Shown: positions 1 to 8,913 of the stretch, piece after piece | Layout of the letters: the number at the start of each line of letters is the position of its first letter | How positions within the stretch are numbered: position 1 is the first letter of the stretch | Source: Burkholderia pseudomultivorans | GTDB taxonomy: Bacteria; Pseudomonadota; Gammaproteobacteria; Burkholderiales; Burkholderiaceae | Assembly: GCF_902499075.1 (NCBI RefSeq) | Contig: NZ_CABVPP010000010.1 | Location: 87,195 to 151,194, forward strand | DNA length: 64,000 nt | Direction of reading: 5' to 3' | The notes under the pieces: model-generated | The model's input: only the letters and a program-made list of their open reading frames with translations | What the model was told of the DNA's origin: nothing | Database searches by the model: none | Position numbers and translations under genes: made by a program

Positions 1-1224
1 GTGTCGGTGCGCCGCGGCGAGGTCGAGACGATCGAGCACAACCGCGACAAGATGGTCGGCGTGACCGTGTTCATCGGCAAGAAGCGCGGCAACGCGAGCA
101 CGTCGGACTTCTCGCCGGCCGCGATCAAGGACACCGTCGCCGCCGCCTACAACATCGCGCGCTTCACGGCCGAGGACGACGCGGCCGGCCTCGCCGAGGC
201 CGAGCTGCTCGAAACCGATCCGCGCGACCTCGATCTCTATCATCCGTGGGCGCTGACGGCCGACGAGGCCGTCGAGATCGCGCGCCGCGCGGAAGACGCG
301 GCATTCGCGGTCAGCCCGCAGATCCGCAACTCGGAAGGCGCAAGCGTGTCGGCGCAGCACTCGCAGTTCGTGCTCGCGACCTCGCGCGGCTTCCTGGCCG
401 GCTATCCGTATTCGCGCCACTATGTCGCGTGCGCGCCGATCGCGGGCAGCGGCCGCCACATGCAGCGCGACGACTGGTATTCGTCGAAGCGCAACGCGCT
501 CGATCTCGCGGCGCCCGAAGCGGTCGGCCGTTACGCAGCCGAACGTGCGCTCGCGCGGATGGGCGCGCGCCGCCTCGATACGCGCAAGGTGCCGGTGCTG
601 TTCGAGGCGCCGCTCGCGGCCGGCCTGCTCGGCGCGTTCGTGCAGGCGGTCAGCGGCGGCGCGCTGTACCGCAAGACGTCGTTCCTCGTCGACAGCCTCG
701 GCAAGCCGGTGTTCGCACCGCACGTCCAGATCGTCGAGGATCCGCACGTGCCGCGCGCGATGGGCAGCGCGCCGTTCGACGAGGAGGGCGTGCGCACGCG
801 TGCGCGCAGCGTCGTCAAGGACGGCGTGGTCGAAGGCTACTTCCTGTCGACCTATTCCGCGCGCAAGCTCGGCACGCAGACGACCGGCAACGCCGGCGGC
901 TCGCACAACCTCGCGCTGCGCAGCGCGAACACGCAGCCGGGCGACGATTTCGACGCGATGCTGAAGAAGCTCGGCACGGGCCTGCTGCTGACCGAACTGA
1001 TGGGACAGGGCGTGAACTACGTAACGGGCGACTATTCGCGCGGCGCGGCCGGCTTCTGGGTCGAGAACGGCGTGATCCAATATCCGGTCGAGGAGATCAC
1101 CGTGGCCAGCACGCTGCAGGAGATGTTCCGGCACATCGTCGCGATCGGCGCGGATTCGATCGTGCGCGGCACGAAGGAAACGGGCTCGGTGCTGATCGAG
1201 CAGATGACGATCGCCGGGCAGTAA
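1..1224 (+). CDS. pmbA: PmbA/TldE metalloprotease subunit, 5'-truncated by window edge
   Basis: PmbA (TldE) pairs with TldD in a cytoplasmic protease that, in E. coli, matures microcin B17 and degrades the antitoxin CcdA. The 407 visible residues align with E. coli PmbA as I recall it, from the R-x-GEVE segment to the last residues, including the C-terminal TGDYSRGAAGFWVENG motif and the ending MTIAGQ. PmbA is normally about 450 residues, so roughly 50 N-terminal residues lie before the window; the GTG at base 1 is an internal valine codon, not a start. TldE lacks the zinc-binding HExxxH of TldD, and none is visible here. It converges on folA across a shared terminator. Confidence 0.95.
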   Translation: MSVRRGEVETIEHNRDKMVGVTVFIGKKRGNASTSDFSPAAIKDTVAAAYNIARFTAEDDAAGLAEAELLETDPRDLDLYHPWALTADEAVEIARRAEDAAFAVSPQIRNSEGASVSAQHSQFVLATSRGFLAGYPYSRHYVACAPIAGSGRHMQRDDWYSSKRNALDLAAPEAVGRYAAERALARMGARRLDTRKVPVLFEAPLAAGLLGAFVQAVSGGALYRKTSFLVDSLGKPVFAPHVQIVEDPHVPRAMGSAPFDEEGVRTRARSVVKDGVVEGYFLSTYSARKLGTQTTGNAGGSHNLALRSANTQPGDDFDAMLKKLGTGLLLTELMGQGVNYVTGDYSRGAAGFWVENGVIQYPVEEITVASTLQEMFRHIVAIGADSIVRGTKETGSVLIEQMTIAGQ

Positions 1225-1281
1225 GCGGCGCGCGATGTCCGCCCGCGCGACAGCGGGCGCGGCATCGGTTCCGGAAAAAAG

Positions 1282-1315
1282 AAGCCCGACCGGCGCGCAT
1301 GAGCCGGTCGGGCTT
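1282..1315. terminator. Bidirectional terminator between pmbA and folA
   Basis: A perfect 13-bp stem (AAGCCCGACCGGC with GCCGGTCGGGCTT, loop of 8) is flanked by an A-run on the left (1275-1280) and a T-run on the right. It can therefore end the rightward pmbA transcript and the leftward folA transcript. Confidence 0.9.
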
Positions 1316-1335
1316 TTCGTTGCGCGTCGAGTGCG

Positions 1336-1836
1336 TCAGCCGTGCTTGCGCGTATAGACGACGAACGCATAGCCGAACGTGTTCGGCGCGGCGGCCTGGT
1401 GCGCGTCGCGCGACACTTCCTGCCAGTGCGCGGGATCGGGCGCAGGGAACGATGCATCGCCGTCGAAGTCCGCGTCGATCTCGGTGACGATCAGCTTGTC
1501 CGCGAGCGCGAGGCCTTCCGTATAGAGCTGCGCGCCGCCGATCAGGAAGGCCTCGGCGACGCCGTCGCGCGCCGCGAGCGCCAGCGCATCGGCCAGCGAC
1601 GTGACGGTGTCGCAGCCGTCGAAGCGGCGCGATGCATCGCGCGTGACCACGATGTTGCGGCGGCCCGGCAGCGGCCGCCCGATCGATTCGTGGGTCTTGC
1701 GGCCCATCACGATCGGTGCGCCCATCGTCGTGCGTTTGAAGAACGCGAGATCTTCGGGAAGTTTCCAGGGCAACTGGTTGTCGCGGCCGATGATGCCGTT
1801 GCGGGCACGCGCGACGATCAGGGTCAACGTCGTCAT
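1336..1836 (-). CDS. folA: Dihydrofolate reductase
   Basis: Reduces dihydrofolate to tetrahydrofolate with NADPH, regenerating the cofactor oxidised by thymidylate synthase (thyA lies 2.4 kb away on the other strand). The 166 residues are the usual DHFR length. Near the N-terminus are NGIIG and [13 protein letters not shown]; Asp29 matches the catalytic Asp27 of E. coli. The NADPH-binding [16 protein letters not shown] and the FLIGGAQLY motif follow. No clear Shine-Dalgarno precedes the ATG. folA and thyA are often adjacent and co-oriented in other bacteria; here a regulator and a small secreted protein separate them. Confidence 0.97.
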   Translation of the reverse strand: MTTLTLIVARARNGIIGRDNQLPWKLPEDLAFFKRTTMGAPIVMGRKTHESIGRPLPGRRNIVVTRDASRRFDGCDTVTSLADALALAARDGVAEAFLIGGAQLYTEGLALADKLIVTEIDADFDGDASFPAPDPAHWQEVSRDAHQAAAPNTFGYAFVVYTRKHG

Positions 1837-1937
1837 GAAGGTCGGGAAAGAGGAGAGCCGGAATGGCGCCGATTCTACCGGAACGGCGACGCGTGCCGGG
1901 CATTGCCGCCGGTCGTCGCGACGACGACCGGCCGAAG

Positions 1938-1967
1938 AAAAAAAGTGCCCGCCGGGGGACGGGGCAC
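1938..1967 (-). terminator. Intrinsic terminator of the small secreted-protein gene
   Basis: Read on the minus strand, a GC-rich hairpin (GTGCCC pairing with GGGCAC, partly extended inside) is followed by seven T residues. It lies 80 bases after the stop of the minus-strand gene at 2051-2338 and before folA. Confidence 0.75.
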
Positions 1968-2050
1968 CAAACCGTTTCGGATGACAGAGCGATCGATGGG
2001 TCCCGTGCGGGCCACATCGATTCAGTCTGTAATCCTGATCGAATGGGGGT

Positions 2051-2338
2051 TCATTGACGCGTGCCGTTCTCCGCGTTTCCCTGCATCGCGTGCTGCACGT
2101 CGGACGGTTGCGGGATCGGTACGGGGGCCGGCAGCGGCATCGGCGGCGTGATTTCGTCCCACAGCGTCACCGAGGTCTTGCCGGGCGGCAGCGCGCGCGG
2201 CGCCGACACGGTCACGATGCCGAATCCGTCGCGTTGCTCGATGCCCGACATGTCGTCTGCGCGCGCCGATGCAGGCGAACCGGCCGCCGCGAGCGCAATC
2301 GCGATCGACACGAAAGAAAGTAGAGAATGTTTTCGCAT
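2051..2338 (-). CDS. Small exported protein of unknown function
   Basis: A 95-residue protein beginning [21 protein letters not shown], a typical Sec signal peptide with likely cleavage after ASA-RA (about residue 26). The mature part is about 70 residues. It holds a short segment predicted to form strands (FGIVTVSAP) and then a proline-rich stretch ([14 protein letters not shown]). I do not recognise a family. The start was chosen because GGAGAGG sits 5 bases upstream and because the signal peptide begins here; a longer reading frame to 2419 has no such support. It is divergent from the sigma-54 regulator and has its own terminator, so it is probably a single-gene unit. Confidence 0.75.
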   Translation of the reverse strand: MRKHSLLSFVSIAIALAAAGSPASARADDMSGIEQRDGFGIVTVSAPRALPPGKTSVTLWDEITPPMPLPAPVPIPQPSDVQHAMQGNAENGTRQ

Positions 2339-2825
2339 GGTCGCCTCTCCGATGCTTCCGTTATCAGCGAAATGCATGCCATCGGGGCGCGAGCGTTGTC
2401 GCGGCTGCGATTCGCGCAAGCGCGTTGTGAATCGCGCTGGAAAACGCCGGAAAATGTTTCAGGCATGAAACGACAGGGCTCGGGAATACTGCTGATTCAA
2501 CGGCCACGCTTCAAGGATGAAAATCGTCGCGTGTGTCGAGGCAGGGCAGCGACGCTGCGCGCGTGCTATGTGCAGACGATTGACATGCATCGACCTCCTG
2601 AGCGATCACTCGCCGCACGCGCTGAAACGGGTTTGTCTTGTTCGGCGTTTATAACTGAAGCTGCCTTCACCAGAAGAACAACTGGACGCGAGATAAGCGC
2701 CACCATGCGAGGCTTGTCATTGCCGAGCACCACCGGGACGAACCGGGCTGACCCGATCCGATCCTTTTCGCACGCGATCTTGCGTGCGCGGCAATCGTTA
2801 GACGGTTGATGAACGGGGTGAGCAT
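2339..2825. other. 487-bp divergent intergenic region
   Basis: No gene was found here. It separates two divergent genes and must hold both promoters. It is less GC-rich than its surroundings. The only distinct element is a 7-bp inverted repeat close to the regulator start (listed separately). I could not find a convincing sigma-54 -24/-12 element or a strong sigma-70 pair by eye. Confidence 0.6.
2769..2788. promoter_or_regulatory. Inverted repeat upstream of the VpsR-like regulator
   Basis: CGCACGC and GCGTGCG are perfect 7-bp arms separated by 6 bases (GATCTT), ending 37 bases before the regulator ATG. The arrangement fits a dimeric operator, for example for autoregulation, or an RNA hairpin in the leader. 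The function is inference. Confidence 0.4.
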
Positions 2826-4229
2826 ATGGGAGCCGATCAGCGGCATGTGATCTATTACTCGCGCGAACCGAACGACGCGTTGCGCGGCCATTTCGACGAT
2901 TGCGGCTGGAGCGTCGATCTCGCAGAGACGGTGCGCGATGTGCGGCGGGCTGTGCAGCAGGGCGTTGCGACCGCCGGACTTCTCGATTTTTCACCGGGCT
3001 TCAGGCCTTCCGATCTGCGCGAACTGGAAGCCTGTCTGAGCATCCAGCATATCGGCTGGATCGCCGCGACGCAGCGCGGCCAGTTGCAGGATGCAACGCT
3101 GCGCCACCTGATTCGCGACTACTGCTTCGATTACGTGACGATGCCGTACGAGACTTCGCGCATCGTCGAGACCGTCGGCCATGCGCACGGGATGGTCGCG
3201 CTGACCGAGCAGGTCGCGCCGCCGGCGGGCACCGCTGCCGGGCGCGGCGAAGGCGAGATGGTCGGCACCTGCGAGGCGATGCTCGCGCTGTTCAGAACGA
3301 TCCGCCGTGTTGCGACGACCGATGCGCCGGTCTTCATTTCCGGCGAGTCGGGCACGGGCAAGGAGCTGACGGCCGTCGCGATTCACGAGCGTTCGTCGCG
3401 CGCGCAGGCGCCGTTCGTCGCGATCAACTGCGGTGCGATTCCGCCGACGCTGCTGCAGGCCGAACTGTTCGGCTACGAGCGCGGCGCATTCACCGGCGCG
3501 AACCAGCGCAAGGTCGGGCGCGTCGAGGCTGCCAACGGCGGCACGCTGTTTCTCGACGAAATCGGCGACCTGCCGCTCGAGAGCCAGGCGAGCCTGTTGC
3601 GTTTCCTGCGGGAAGGCAAGATCGAGCGGCTCGGCGCGCATGTGTCGGTGCCGGTCGACGTGCGTGTGATCTGCGCGACGCACGTGGACATGGAAAGCGC
3701 GCTGCGCGAAGGGCGCTTCCGCGAGGACCTGTTTCACCGGCTGTGCGTGCTGAAGATCGAGGAGCCGCCGCTGCGCGCGCGCGGCAAGGACATCGAGGTG
3801 CTCGCGCGCCACATGCTCGAGCGCTTCAAGGGCGATGCGCATCGCCGGCTGCGCGGCTTTTCGCCGGATGCGGTCGCGGCACTGTACGGCTACTCGTGGC
3901 CGGGCAACGTGCGCGAGCTGATCAATCGCGTGCGGCGCGCGATCGTGATGTCGGAGGGCCGGATGATCACCGCGGCGGATCTCGAACTGAACGACTACGC
4001 GACGCTCGCGCCCGTGTCGCTCGTCGAGGCGCGCGAGGCGGCCGAGCGACAGGCGATCGAGCAGGCATTGCTGCGTCATCGCGGCCGCTTTGCCGACGCG
4101 GCGCGCGAACTCGGCGTGTCGCGCGTCACGCTGTACCGGCTGATGTGCACGCACGGCATGCGCGATCGCGGCGACACGCTCGCAGGGTTTTCGCCGCCGT
4201 TGCCGGAGCATCCTCGCCACGCTTGCTAA
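2826..4229 (+). CDS. Orphan sigma-54-dependent activator, VpsR type
   Basis: A 467-residue enhancer-binding protein. Residues 1-125 look like a degenerate receiver of the VpsR kind: no phospho-acceptor Asp in a VD-x-x-x-P-x-x-G context is visible. Residues about 145-385 are the AAA+ domain, with Walker A GESGTGKE (173-180), an intact GAFTGA sigma-54 contact loop (220-225), Walker B GTLFLDE (239-245) and WPGNVRE (358-364). A Fis-type helix-turn-helix ends the protein (about 420-442). No sensor kinase is adjacent. Known VpsR-family regulators control biofilm polysaccharide and several respond to cyclic di-GMP; that role here is inference. A GGGTGAG sequence precedes the ATG. Its stop codon lies inside a candidate thyA promoter. 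Confidence 0.88.
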   Translation: MGADQRHVIYYSREPNDALRGHFDDCGWSVDLAETVRDVRRAVQQGVATAGLLDFSPGFRPSDLRELEACLSIQHIGWIAATQRGQLQDATLRHLIRDYCFDYVTMPYETSRIVETVGHAHGMVALTEQVAPPAGTAAGRGEGEMVGTCEAMLALFRTIRRVATTDAPVFISGESGTGKELTAVAIHERSSRAQAPFVAINCGAIPPTLLQAELFGYERGAFTGANQRKVGRVEAANGGTLFLDEIGDLPLESQASLLRFLREGKIERLGAHVSVPVDVRVICATHVDMESALREGRFREDLFHRLCVLKIEEPPLRARGKDIEVLARHMLERFKGDAHRRLRGFSPDAVAALYGYSWPGNVRELINRVRRAIVMSEGRMITAADLELNDYATLAPVSLVEAREAAERQAIEQALLRHRGRFADAARELGVSRVTLYRLMCTHGMRDRGDTLAGFSPPLPEHPRHAC

Positions 4230-4232
4230 AAT
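4224..4232 (+). promoter_or_regulatory. Candidate extended -10 element for thyA
   Basis: TGCTAAAAT is an extended -10 (TG-N-TAAAAT) 39 bases before the thyA start; it overlaps the stop codon of the upstream regulator. No good -35 hexamer sits at the standard distance, which is common for extended -10 promoters. Confidence 0.5.
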
Positions 4233-4270
4233 TGGCGGGTACGGCCGCCCTCGCGGCCGAAGGAACCCGC

Positions 4271-5242
4271 ATGAAACAGTACCTCGATCTCGTTCGCACC
4301 ATCCTCGACACCGGCACCTGGCAGGAGAACCGCACCGGGATCCGCACCATCAGCATGCCGGGCGCGATGCTGCGCTTCGACCTGCAGCAAGGCTTTCCGG
4401 CCGTGACGACGAAGAAGCTCGCGTTCAAGTCCGCGATCGGCGAACTGGTCGGTTTCCTGCGCGCGTCGCGCAGCGCCGCCGATTTCCGCGCGCTCGGCTG
4501 CAAGGTGTGGGACGCGAACGCGAACGAGAACGCGCAGTGGCTCGCGAATCCGTATCGGCAGGGCGTCGACGATCTCGGCGACGTGTACGGCGTGCAATGG
4601 CGCCAGTGGCCGGGCTACAAGGTGCTCGACGCGGGCGCGGACGCGCAGATCGCCGATGCGACGCGTCGCGGCTTTCGCATCGTCACGCGCTTCGACGAGG
4701 ACGGCGCGCCGAAGGTGCTGCTGTACAAGGCGATCGACCAGCTTCGCCAGTGCCTCGACACGATCATCGAGAATCCGTCCGACCGGCGCATCCTGTTTCA
4801 TGCGTGGAATCCGGCCGTGCTCGACCAGATCGCGCTGCCGGCCTGCCATCTGCTGTATCAATTCCTGCCGAACGCCGCGAAACGCGAGATCTCGCTGTGC
4901 CTGTACATCCGTAGCAACGACGTCGGGCTCGGCACGCCGTTCAACCTGACCGAAGGCGCCGCGCTGCTGTCGCTCGTCGGTCGGCTGACGGGCTATACGC
5001 CGCGCTGGTTCACGTATTTCATCGGCGACGCGCATATCTACGAGAACCAGCTCGACATGCTGCAGCAGCAGCTCACGCGCGAGCCGTACGAAAGCCCGCG
5101 GCTCGAGATCGCCGAGCGCGTGCCCGATTATGCGAAGACGGGCGTCTATGCGCCCGAATGGCTCGAGCTGATCGAGCCGTCGGATTTCTCGCTGGTCGGC
5201 TACCGGCACCATGAGCCGCTGACCGCGCCGATGGCGGTCTGA
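4271..5242 (+). CDS. thyA: Thymidylate synthase
   Basis: Converts dUMP to dTMP using methylene-tetrahydrofolate and releases dihydrofolate, the FolA substrate. The catalytic cysteine is Cys192 in [17 protein letters not shown] near residue 21 and the [11 protein letters not shown] segment are the phosphate- and dUMP-binding regions. At 323 residues it is longer than the 264-residue E. coli enzyme; the extra sequence lies between about residues 80 and 150, as in many long-form ThyA proteins. An AAGGAA sequence precedes the ATG. A strong terminator follows. Confidence 0.98.
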   Translation: MKQYLDLVRTILDTGTWQENRTGIRTISMPGAMLRFDLQQGFPAVTTKKLAFKSAIGELVGFLRASRSAADFRALGCKVWDANANENAQWLANPYRQGVDDLGDVYGVQWRQWPGYKVLDAGADAQIADATRRGFRIVTRFDEDGAPKVLLYKAIDQLRQCLDTIIENPSDRRILFHAWNPAVLDQIALPACHLLYQFLPNAAKREISLCLYIRSNDVGLGTPFNLTEGAALLSLVGRLTGYTPRWFTYFIGDAHIYENQLDMLQQQLTREPYESPRLEIAERVPDYAKTGVYAPEWLELIEPSDFSLVGYRHHEPLTAPMAV

Positions 5243-5271
5243 GCGGCGCGCGGGCCGCGTCCCGAAGCACG

Positions 5272-5303
5272 AAGGCCCGACCGGTGCAAGCCGGTCGGGC
5301 CTT
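5272..5303. terminator. Bidirectional terminator between thyA and the FecR-like gene
   Basis: A perfect 13-bp stem (AAGGCCCGACCGG with CCGGTCGGGCCTT, loop of 6) lies between two convergent genes. A T-rich stretch follows on the plus strand. Confidence 0.88.
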
Positions 5304-5317
5304 GTTGTTTCCGCCGC

Positions 5318-7831
5318 TTATTGGCGATGCCGTTCGTCGCCGTGCGGCGGCGGGTTGTTCGGATGCGGTGCCGGTTGCGGCCGAGGTTCCATGCGAGGTG
5401 CGGGCATCGCGGGCCGTGCTTCCAGGTGCGGTGCCGGCATCGCCGGTCGCGGCTCCATGCGCGGCGCCGGCTGCGGTCGCGGCATGTCGCGCGCCGGGGA
5501 CGGCGCGCGCAACTCGTTTCCGCGCGGCGGTGCAACGTCGCGATGCGGCGCGGGCTGCGCGAATTCGGGGCGCGGTCGCGCGGCCGGGGCGGACCGCTCG
5601 GGCCGCGGCTGGGTCGGCGTCTGGAAATCGGGGCGCGGTCGCGGCTGCGGGATCTGCGCGGTATGGTCGATCGGCGGCTGCGGCAGCGCGCGCGGCGCTT
5701 GCTGCCGGACGCCGGGCTCGGCGCCCGGTCCCGCCGGCATGCCGTCCGGATGCGCTGCCGGCGCCGCGCCGCGCACCGGCGGCAGTGCGTTCTGGCCGGC
5801 GCTGTGGAGCGCGGTCGGCGGCGTCGGGCGCTGGCGTTCCATCGGCGTATGAGGTTGCATCCACGCGGGCGACGGCGCTTGCGCGGCGTGCGCGCTGCCG
5901 ATGCCGGACGGGCCGTTGGATGCGATCGGCGGGTGCGGGACGCTGTTGCCGGGCGCGAACGCCGCATGCGGCGTCGGGTTGCCCGGTGCCTGCGGTGCGC
6001 CGCCGTTCGCGAAGCGCGGCGCGTTCGGGCTTGCGCCGTTCATCGGTCGTGCACCGTTCGGCATGACCGGCGCGCGTGCGTCCTGCATCGGCGCGCCCGG
6101 GCGCCCGGCCTGCGCCGGTTGCCCTTCGCGTGGCGCATGCGCGGGCTGCACGACCGGGCCGTGCGGATTCACGAGCTGCACGTTGCGCATCGCCCACGCG
6201 CCGCCCTGCGGGTTGCCCGGCACGCGCACCGGACGCGCGGCGTAGTCGGCCGGCACGCTCGTCTTCACGACGGGCACGCCGGCGCCCGGCACGCGCCCGC
6301 CTTGCCGGACGAGATGCGCAGCGGCCTGGTCGCGGTAGGCGGCCGGCACGGCCGGATTGCGCGTCGCGATGAACGGGTGCTGCGCGATCGCCGCAGGCGG
6401 CCGGTAGCTCGCCGTGCGCAGCCCGCCGGTAAAGCTCTGGCGCACCGGCGCAATGCCGGGCGTGCCCGGCATCACGTGCGCGTTGCGCCATTGCCGCGGA
6501 TCGACGTGCTGCGAGAAGTGCGCGACGGGCTGGCCATGCACGAACGCGGTGGCCGGCACGGCCGTGATCGCATGCGGCGCACGGAAGTTCACGTAGGTAT
6601 TGTGGATATTGGTGATGTTGGTCACGTTCACGGTCTTGTTCACCGTCACGTTGTTCACCACGATGTTCCGGTTCACGCGATCGTAGTAATGCGGGCTCCA
6701 GCCGCCCCAGCCCGGATGCCACGGTTCGCCGGGACCGAGCGCGAACCACGCGCAGCCGGCCGCGGCCACGCCGCCGACGGTCAGCGCGACGCTCCAGTCG
6801 GGACCGCCGCCACCGCCGACGAACGCGACGAGCGCCGGCGCGTAGACCGGCGGCTCGCTGACGGCCATCGGGCCCGGCACCCACGCCCAGCTATCGTCCA
6901 CGTACGCCCAGCGACCGTAGTGATACGGCGCGAAGCCCCACGGCGCATCGTCGACCCAGGTCCAGCCCCACGGCGCCTGCCAGATCCAGTGACCGTCGTG
7001 ATAGGGCGCCCAGTCGGCCGGCGTGTCGTTCGGCACCCAGACCTCGCCGTAGTTCGGTGTTTCGCGCCACGTGCCGTTCGCGTCGAGGTCCTGGTAGCCG
7101 GGAATGTCGCGCGACACGTAGCGGGCCGATACCGAGCGGTCCTCGGCCGCGTCGCGGCTCCCGGCCCATCGGTCGAGCGCGTCGGGGGCAGGGGCGGGCG
7201 CCTGCTGCGCGACCTGCAGGTCGGTGCCGGTGAACACGACCTGCTGGCCCGGCGACAGCGGGTACTGTCCGTTGTTGCCGTAGACGGTCGCGCTGCCGCT
7301 GCGCACGGTGACGGTCGTGCTCGCGCCGTTCGGCGCGACGTCGACGCGATAGTCGCCGGGCCCGGCGATGCCGAGCGCGAGATTCGGCGTGTCGATTTCG
7401 TACGAGCTGCCCGACGGCAGCGCGCGCACATGGGTCGATACGGTGCCGAGCCCGACCTTCAGCTGCGTGGTCGAGTCGTCGAGATTCAACACCGACAGGC
7501 TCGTCGATTCGCCGAGCCGCACCGCGGTTGAGCCGATGTGCAGTTCCGAGCGCGCGCCGGCATCGTTCCACAGCTGATCGCCGGTCGTCAGCGGCCGGTT
7601 GACGGCCGCATACGACCACATGTCGGTGCCGGCCGGCTCGGTCGTCACCGCGCCCGACAGGTAGTTCAGGCGCGCGACGCGGCCGGGCGGGTCGCCGCCG
7701 GGCTGCTGCGCGGCCGCTGCGTAGGGCGCGGCATTCGTCGATTGGGCAAAGGCGGGCGGGAGGGCGGCGAGGGCCGCGACAGCGAGCAACGTGACGCGGG
7801 TGATGCGCTTCAGCGCGAACAAGGTGGCCAT
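5318..7831 (-). CDS. Large exported FecR-like, Trp-rich protein with proline-rich tail (DUF6600 type)
   Basis: An 837-residue protein with a signal peptide (about 1-29, ending PPAFA-QS). Residues about 50-195 look like a FecR-type domain: conserved pattern from GRVARLNYLSGAV through LSVLNLDDS to VRSGSATVYG. Residues about 215-340 are rich in Trp and Tyr, with recurrent W-x-PY-x-x-G-x-W units (HWIWQAPWGWTWVDD). This resembles the DUF6600 proteins of Burkholderiales. A hydrophobic Gly/Ala segment (about 345-365) is followed by a 470-residue low-complexity Pro/Ala/Arg tail with 11-residue repeats. It is probably periplasmic or surface-associated; function unknown. No FecI-type sigma factor or TonB receptor is nearby, so a classical FecR anti-sigma role is unlikely. 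Confidence 0.85.
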   Translation of the reverse strand: MATLFALKRITRVTLLAVAALAALPPAFAQSTNAAPYAAAAQQPGGDPPGRVARLNYLSGAVTTEPAGTDMWSYAAVNRPLTTGDQLWNDAGARSELHIGSTAVRLGESTSLSVLNLDDSTTQLKVGLGTVSTHVRALPSGSSYEIDTPNLALGIAGPGDYRVDVAPNGASTTVTVRSGSATVYGNNGQYPLSPGQQVVFTGTDLQVAQQAPAPAPDALDRWAGSRDAAEDRSVSARYVSRDIPGYQDLDANGTWRETPNYGEVWVPNDTPADWAPYHDGHWIWQAPWGWTWVDDAPWGFAPYHYGRWAYVDDSWAWVPGPMAVSEPPVYAPALVAFVGGGGGPDWSVALTVGGVAAAGCAWFALGPGEPWHPGWGGWSPHYYDRVNRNIVVNNVTVNKTVNVTNITNIHNTYVNFRAPHAITAVPATAFVHGQPVAHFSQHVDPRQWRNAHVMPGTPGIAPVRQSFTGGLRTASYRPPAAIAQHPFIATRNPAVPAAYRDQAAAHLVRQGGRVPGAGVPVVKTSVPADYAARPVRVPGNPQGGAWAMRNVQLVNPHGPVVQPAHAPREGQPAQAGRPGAPMQDARAPVMPNGARPMNGASPNAPRFANGGAPQAPGNPTPHAAFAPGNSVPHPPIASNGPSGIGSAHAAQAPSPAWMQPHTPMERQRPTPPTALHSAGQNALPPVRGAAPAAHPDGMPAGPGAEPGVRQQAPRALPQPPIDHTAQIPQPRPRPDFQTPTQPRPERSAPAARPRPEFAQPAPHRDVAPPRGNELRAPSPARDMPRPQPAPRMEPRPAMPAPHLEARPAMPAPRMEPRPQPAPHPNNPPPHGDERHRQ
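5382..5480 (-). repeat. Three 33-bp imperfect tandem repeats coding 11-residue units
   Basis: Units at 5382-5414, 5415-5447 and 5448-5480 differ at several bases. They encode successive 11-residue repeats of the type RPAMPAPRMEP near the C-terminus of the FecR-like protein. The in-frame unit length suggests copy-number change without frame loss. Confidence 0.75.
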
Positions 7832-7993
7832 GGTGAACGTCTTCGTCGTGATCGCGGCGCGTCGATTCGTGCCGTTGAATTCACAATATCCGCTCGGCCT
7901 GTTTCAGTGCGCGGTGTTTTGTAAGTCGAATGGCACGCGATGTAACAAAACCTGTCCGGCGCGCGCCGTTGTCGTATTGGCGCAATGCCGGCG

Positions 7994-8701
7994 TCAAGCG
8001 GCCGTAAGCCACGCGTCGAAAGCCTGCTGTCCGGGCACCGTCACGCGCAGCACGCGCGGCCGAGCGGTGCGCTCGATCCAGCCGTGTTCGCAGAAGCTGT
8101 CGAGCAGCGCTGCGCCGAGTGCGCCGCCGAGATGCGCGCGGCGTTCGCTCCAGTCGAGGCAGCCGCACGCGAAGCGGCGCCGGCGCGTACGCTGCTGCGC
8201 GACGTCGATGCCCCAGCGCGCGAGCGCCTGCGTGCCGAGCTCGGTGGTCTCGATCGCGTCGCCGTCGGCCTGCAGCCAGCCGCGCGCGGTAAGCCCGTCG
8301 AAGATGCGTACCGCCAGTTCGCCGGCCATGTGGTCGTAGCAGGTGCGCGCGTAGCGCAGCTCGGCCGGCACCGTGCGCGACGGCGGCGGCACCGGGCGGT
8401 GCGGCGCGGCCGCGCGCGCGACGTTCGCAAGCGCTTCGAGCGACGCCGCGATGTCGGCCGACGCGATCCGATAATAGCGGTGCCGGCCGCGCACTTCGAG
8501 CGCGAGCAGGCCGCCTTCGGTCAGGCGCGCGAGATGCGCGCTCGCCGCGGACGGCGACAGCCCGGCAATCATCGTCAGCTCGCCGGCCGGCCGTGCGCTG
8601 CCGTCCATCAGCGCCCATAGCATCGCGGCGCGCCCCGGGTCGGCGATCAGCGCACCGATGCGGCTCAGGCCGGGAAAGTGGTGGTCGTCTTGGTCGGTCA
8701 T
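7994..8701 (-). CDS. ArsR-type winged-helix transcriptional regulator
   Basis: A 235-residue DNA-binding protein. Residues about 10-95 form an ArsR/HTH_5-like winged helix (ADPGRAAMLWALMDG, then AGLSPSAASAHLARLTEGGLL as recognition helix and RGRHRYYRIAS as wing). The C-terminal 120 residues include a cluster of basic residues followed by FACGCLDWSERRAHLGGALG, with two cysteines and a histidine that might bind metal; this is inference. The start MTDQDDHHF was chosen over an upstream in-frame ATG because the extra 70 residues are low-complexity and the helix-turn-helix begins shortly after it. It follows no operon partner on its strand. Confidence 0.8.
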   Translation of the reverse strand: MTDQDDHHFPGLSRIGALIADPGRAAMLWALMDGSARPAGELTMIAGLSPSAASAHLARLTEGGLLALEVRGRHRYYRIASADIAASLEALANVARAAAPHRPVPPPSRTVPAELRYARTCYDHMAGELAVRIFDGLTARGWLQADGDAIETTELGTQALARWGIDVAQQRTRRRRFACGCLDWSERRAHLGGALGAALLDSFCEHGWIERTARPRVLRVTVPGQQAFDAWLTAA

Positions 8702-8913
8702 CGTCGTGCCTCGTCGGATCGGCGGCCGCGCAACGCGCAGCGGATGATCAGCAGTGTAGGCGCTGTCCGCATTCGATGTTTCGGGTTCGGCTGAAATGTC
8801 GGATGCAGGCGTCGGCGCGAGCCGCGCATGCGGCGCGCGGGGCGCATTGCACGGCGCGCGTAGAATGGGCGGACGCGGCGGCAAGGGGCCGCCGCACGCG
8901 ACACGATGCAATC

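Noticed and set aside
5382-5480. 33-bp repeats as a possible CRISPR array
   Set aside because: The repeats are directly adjacent with no spacers, are imperfect and lie in frame inside a coding tail.
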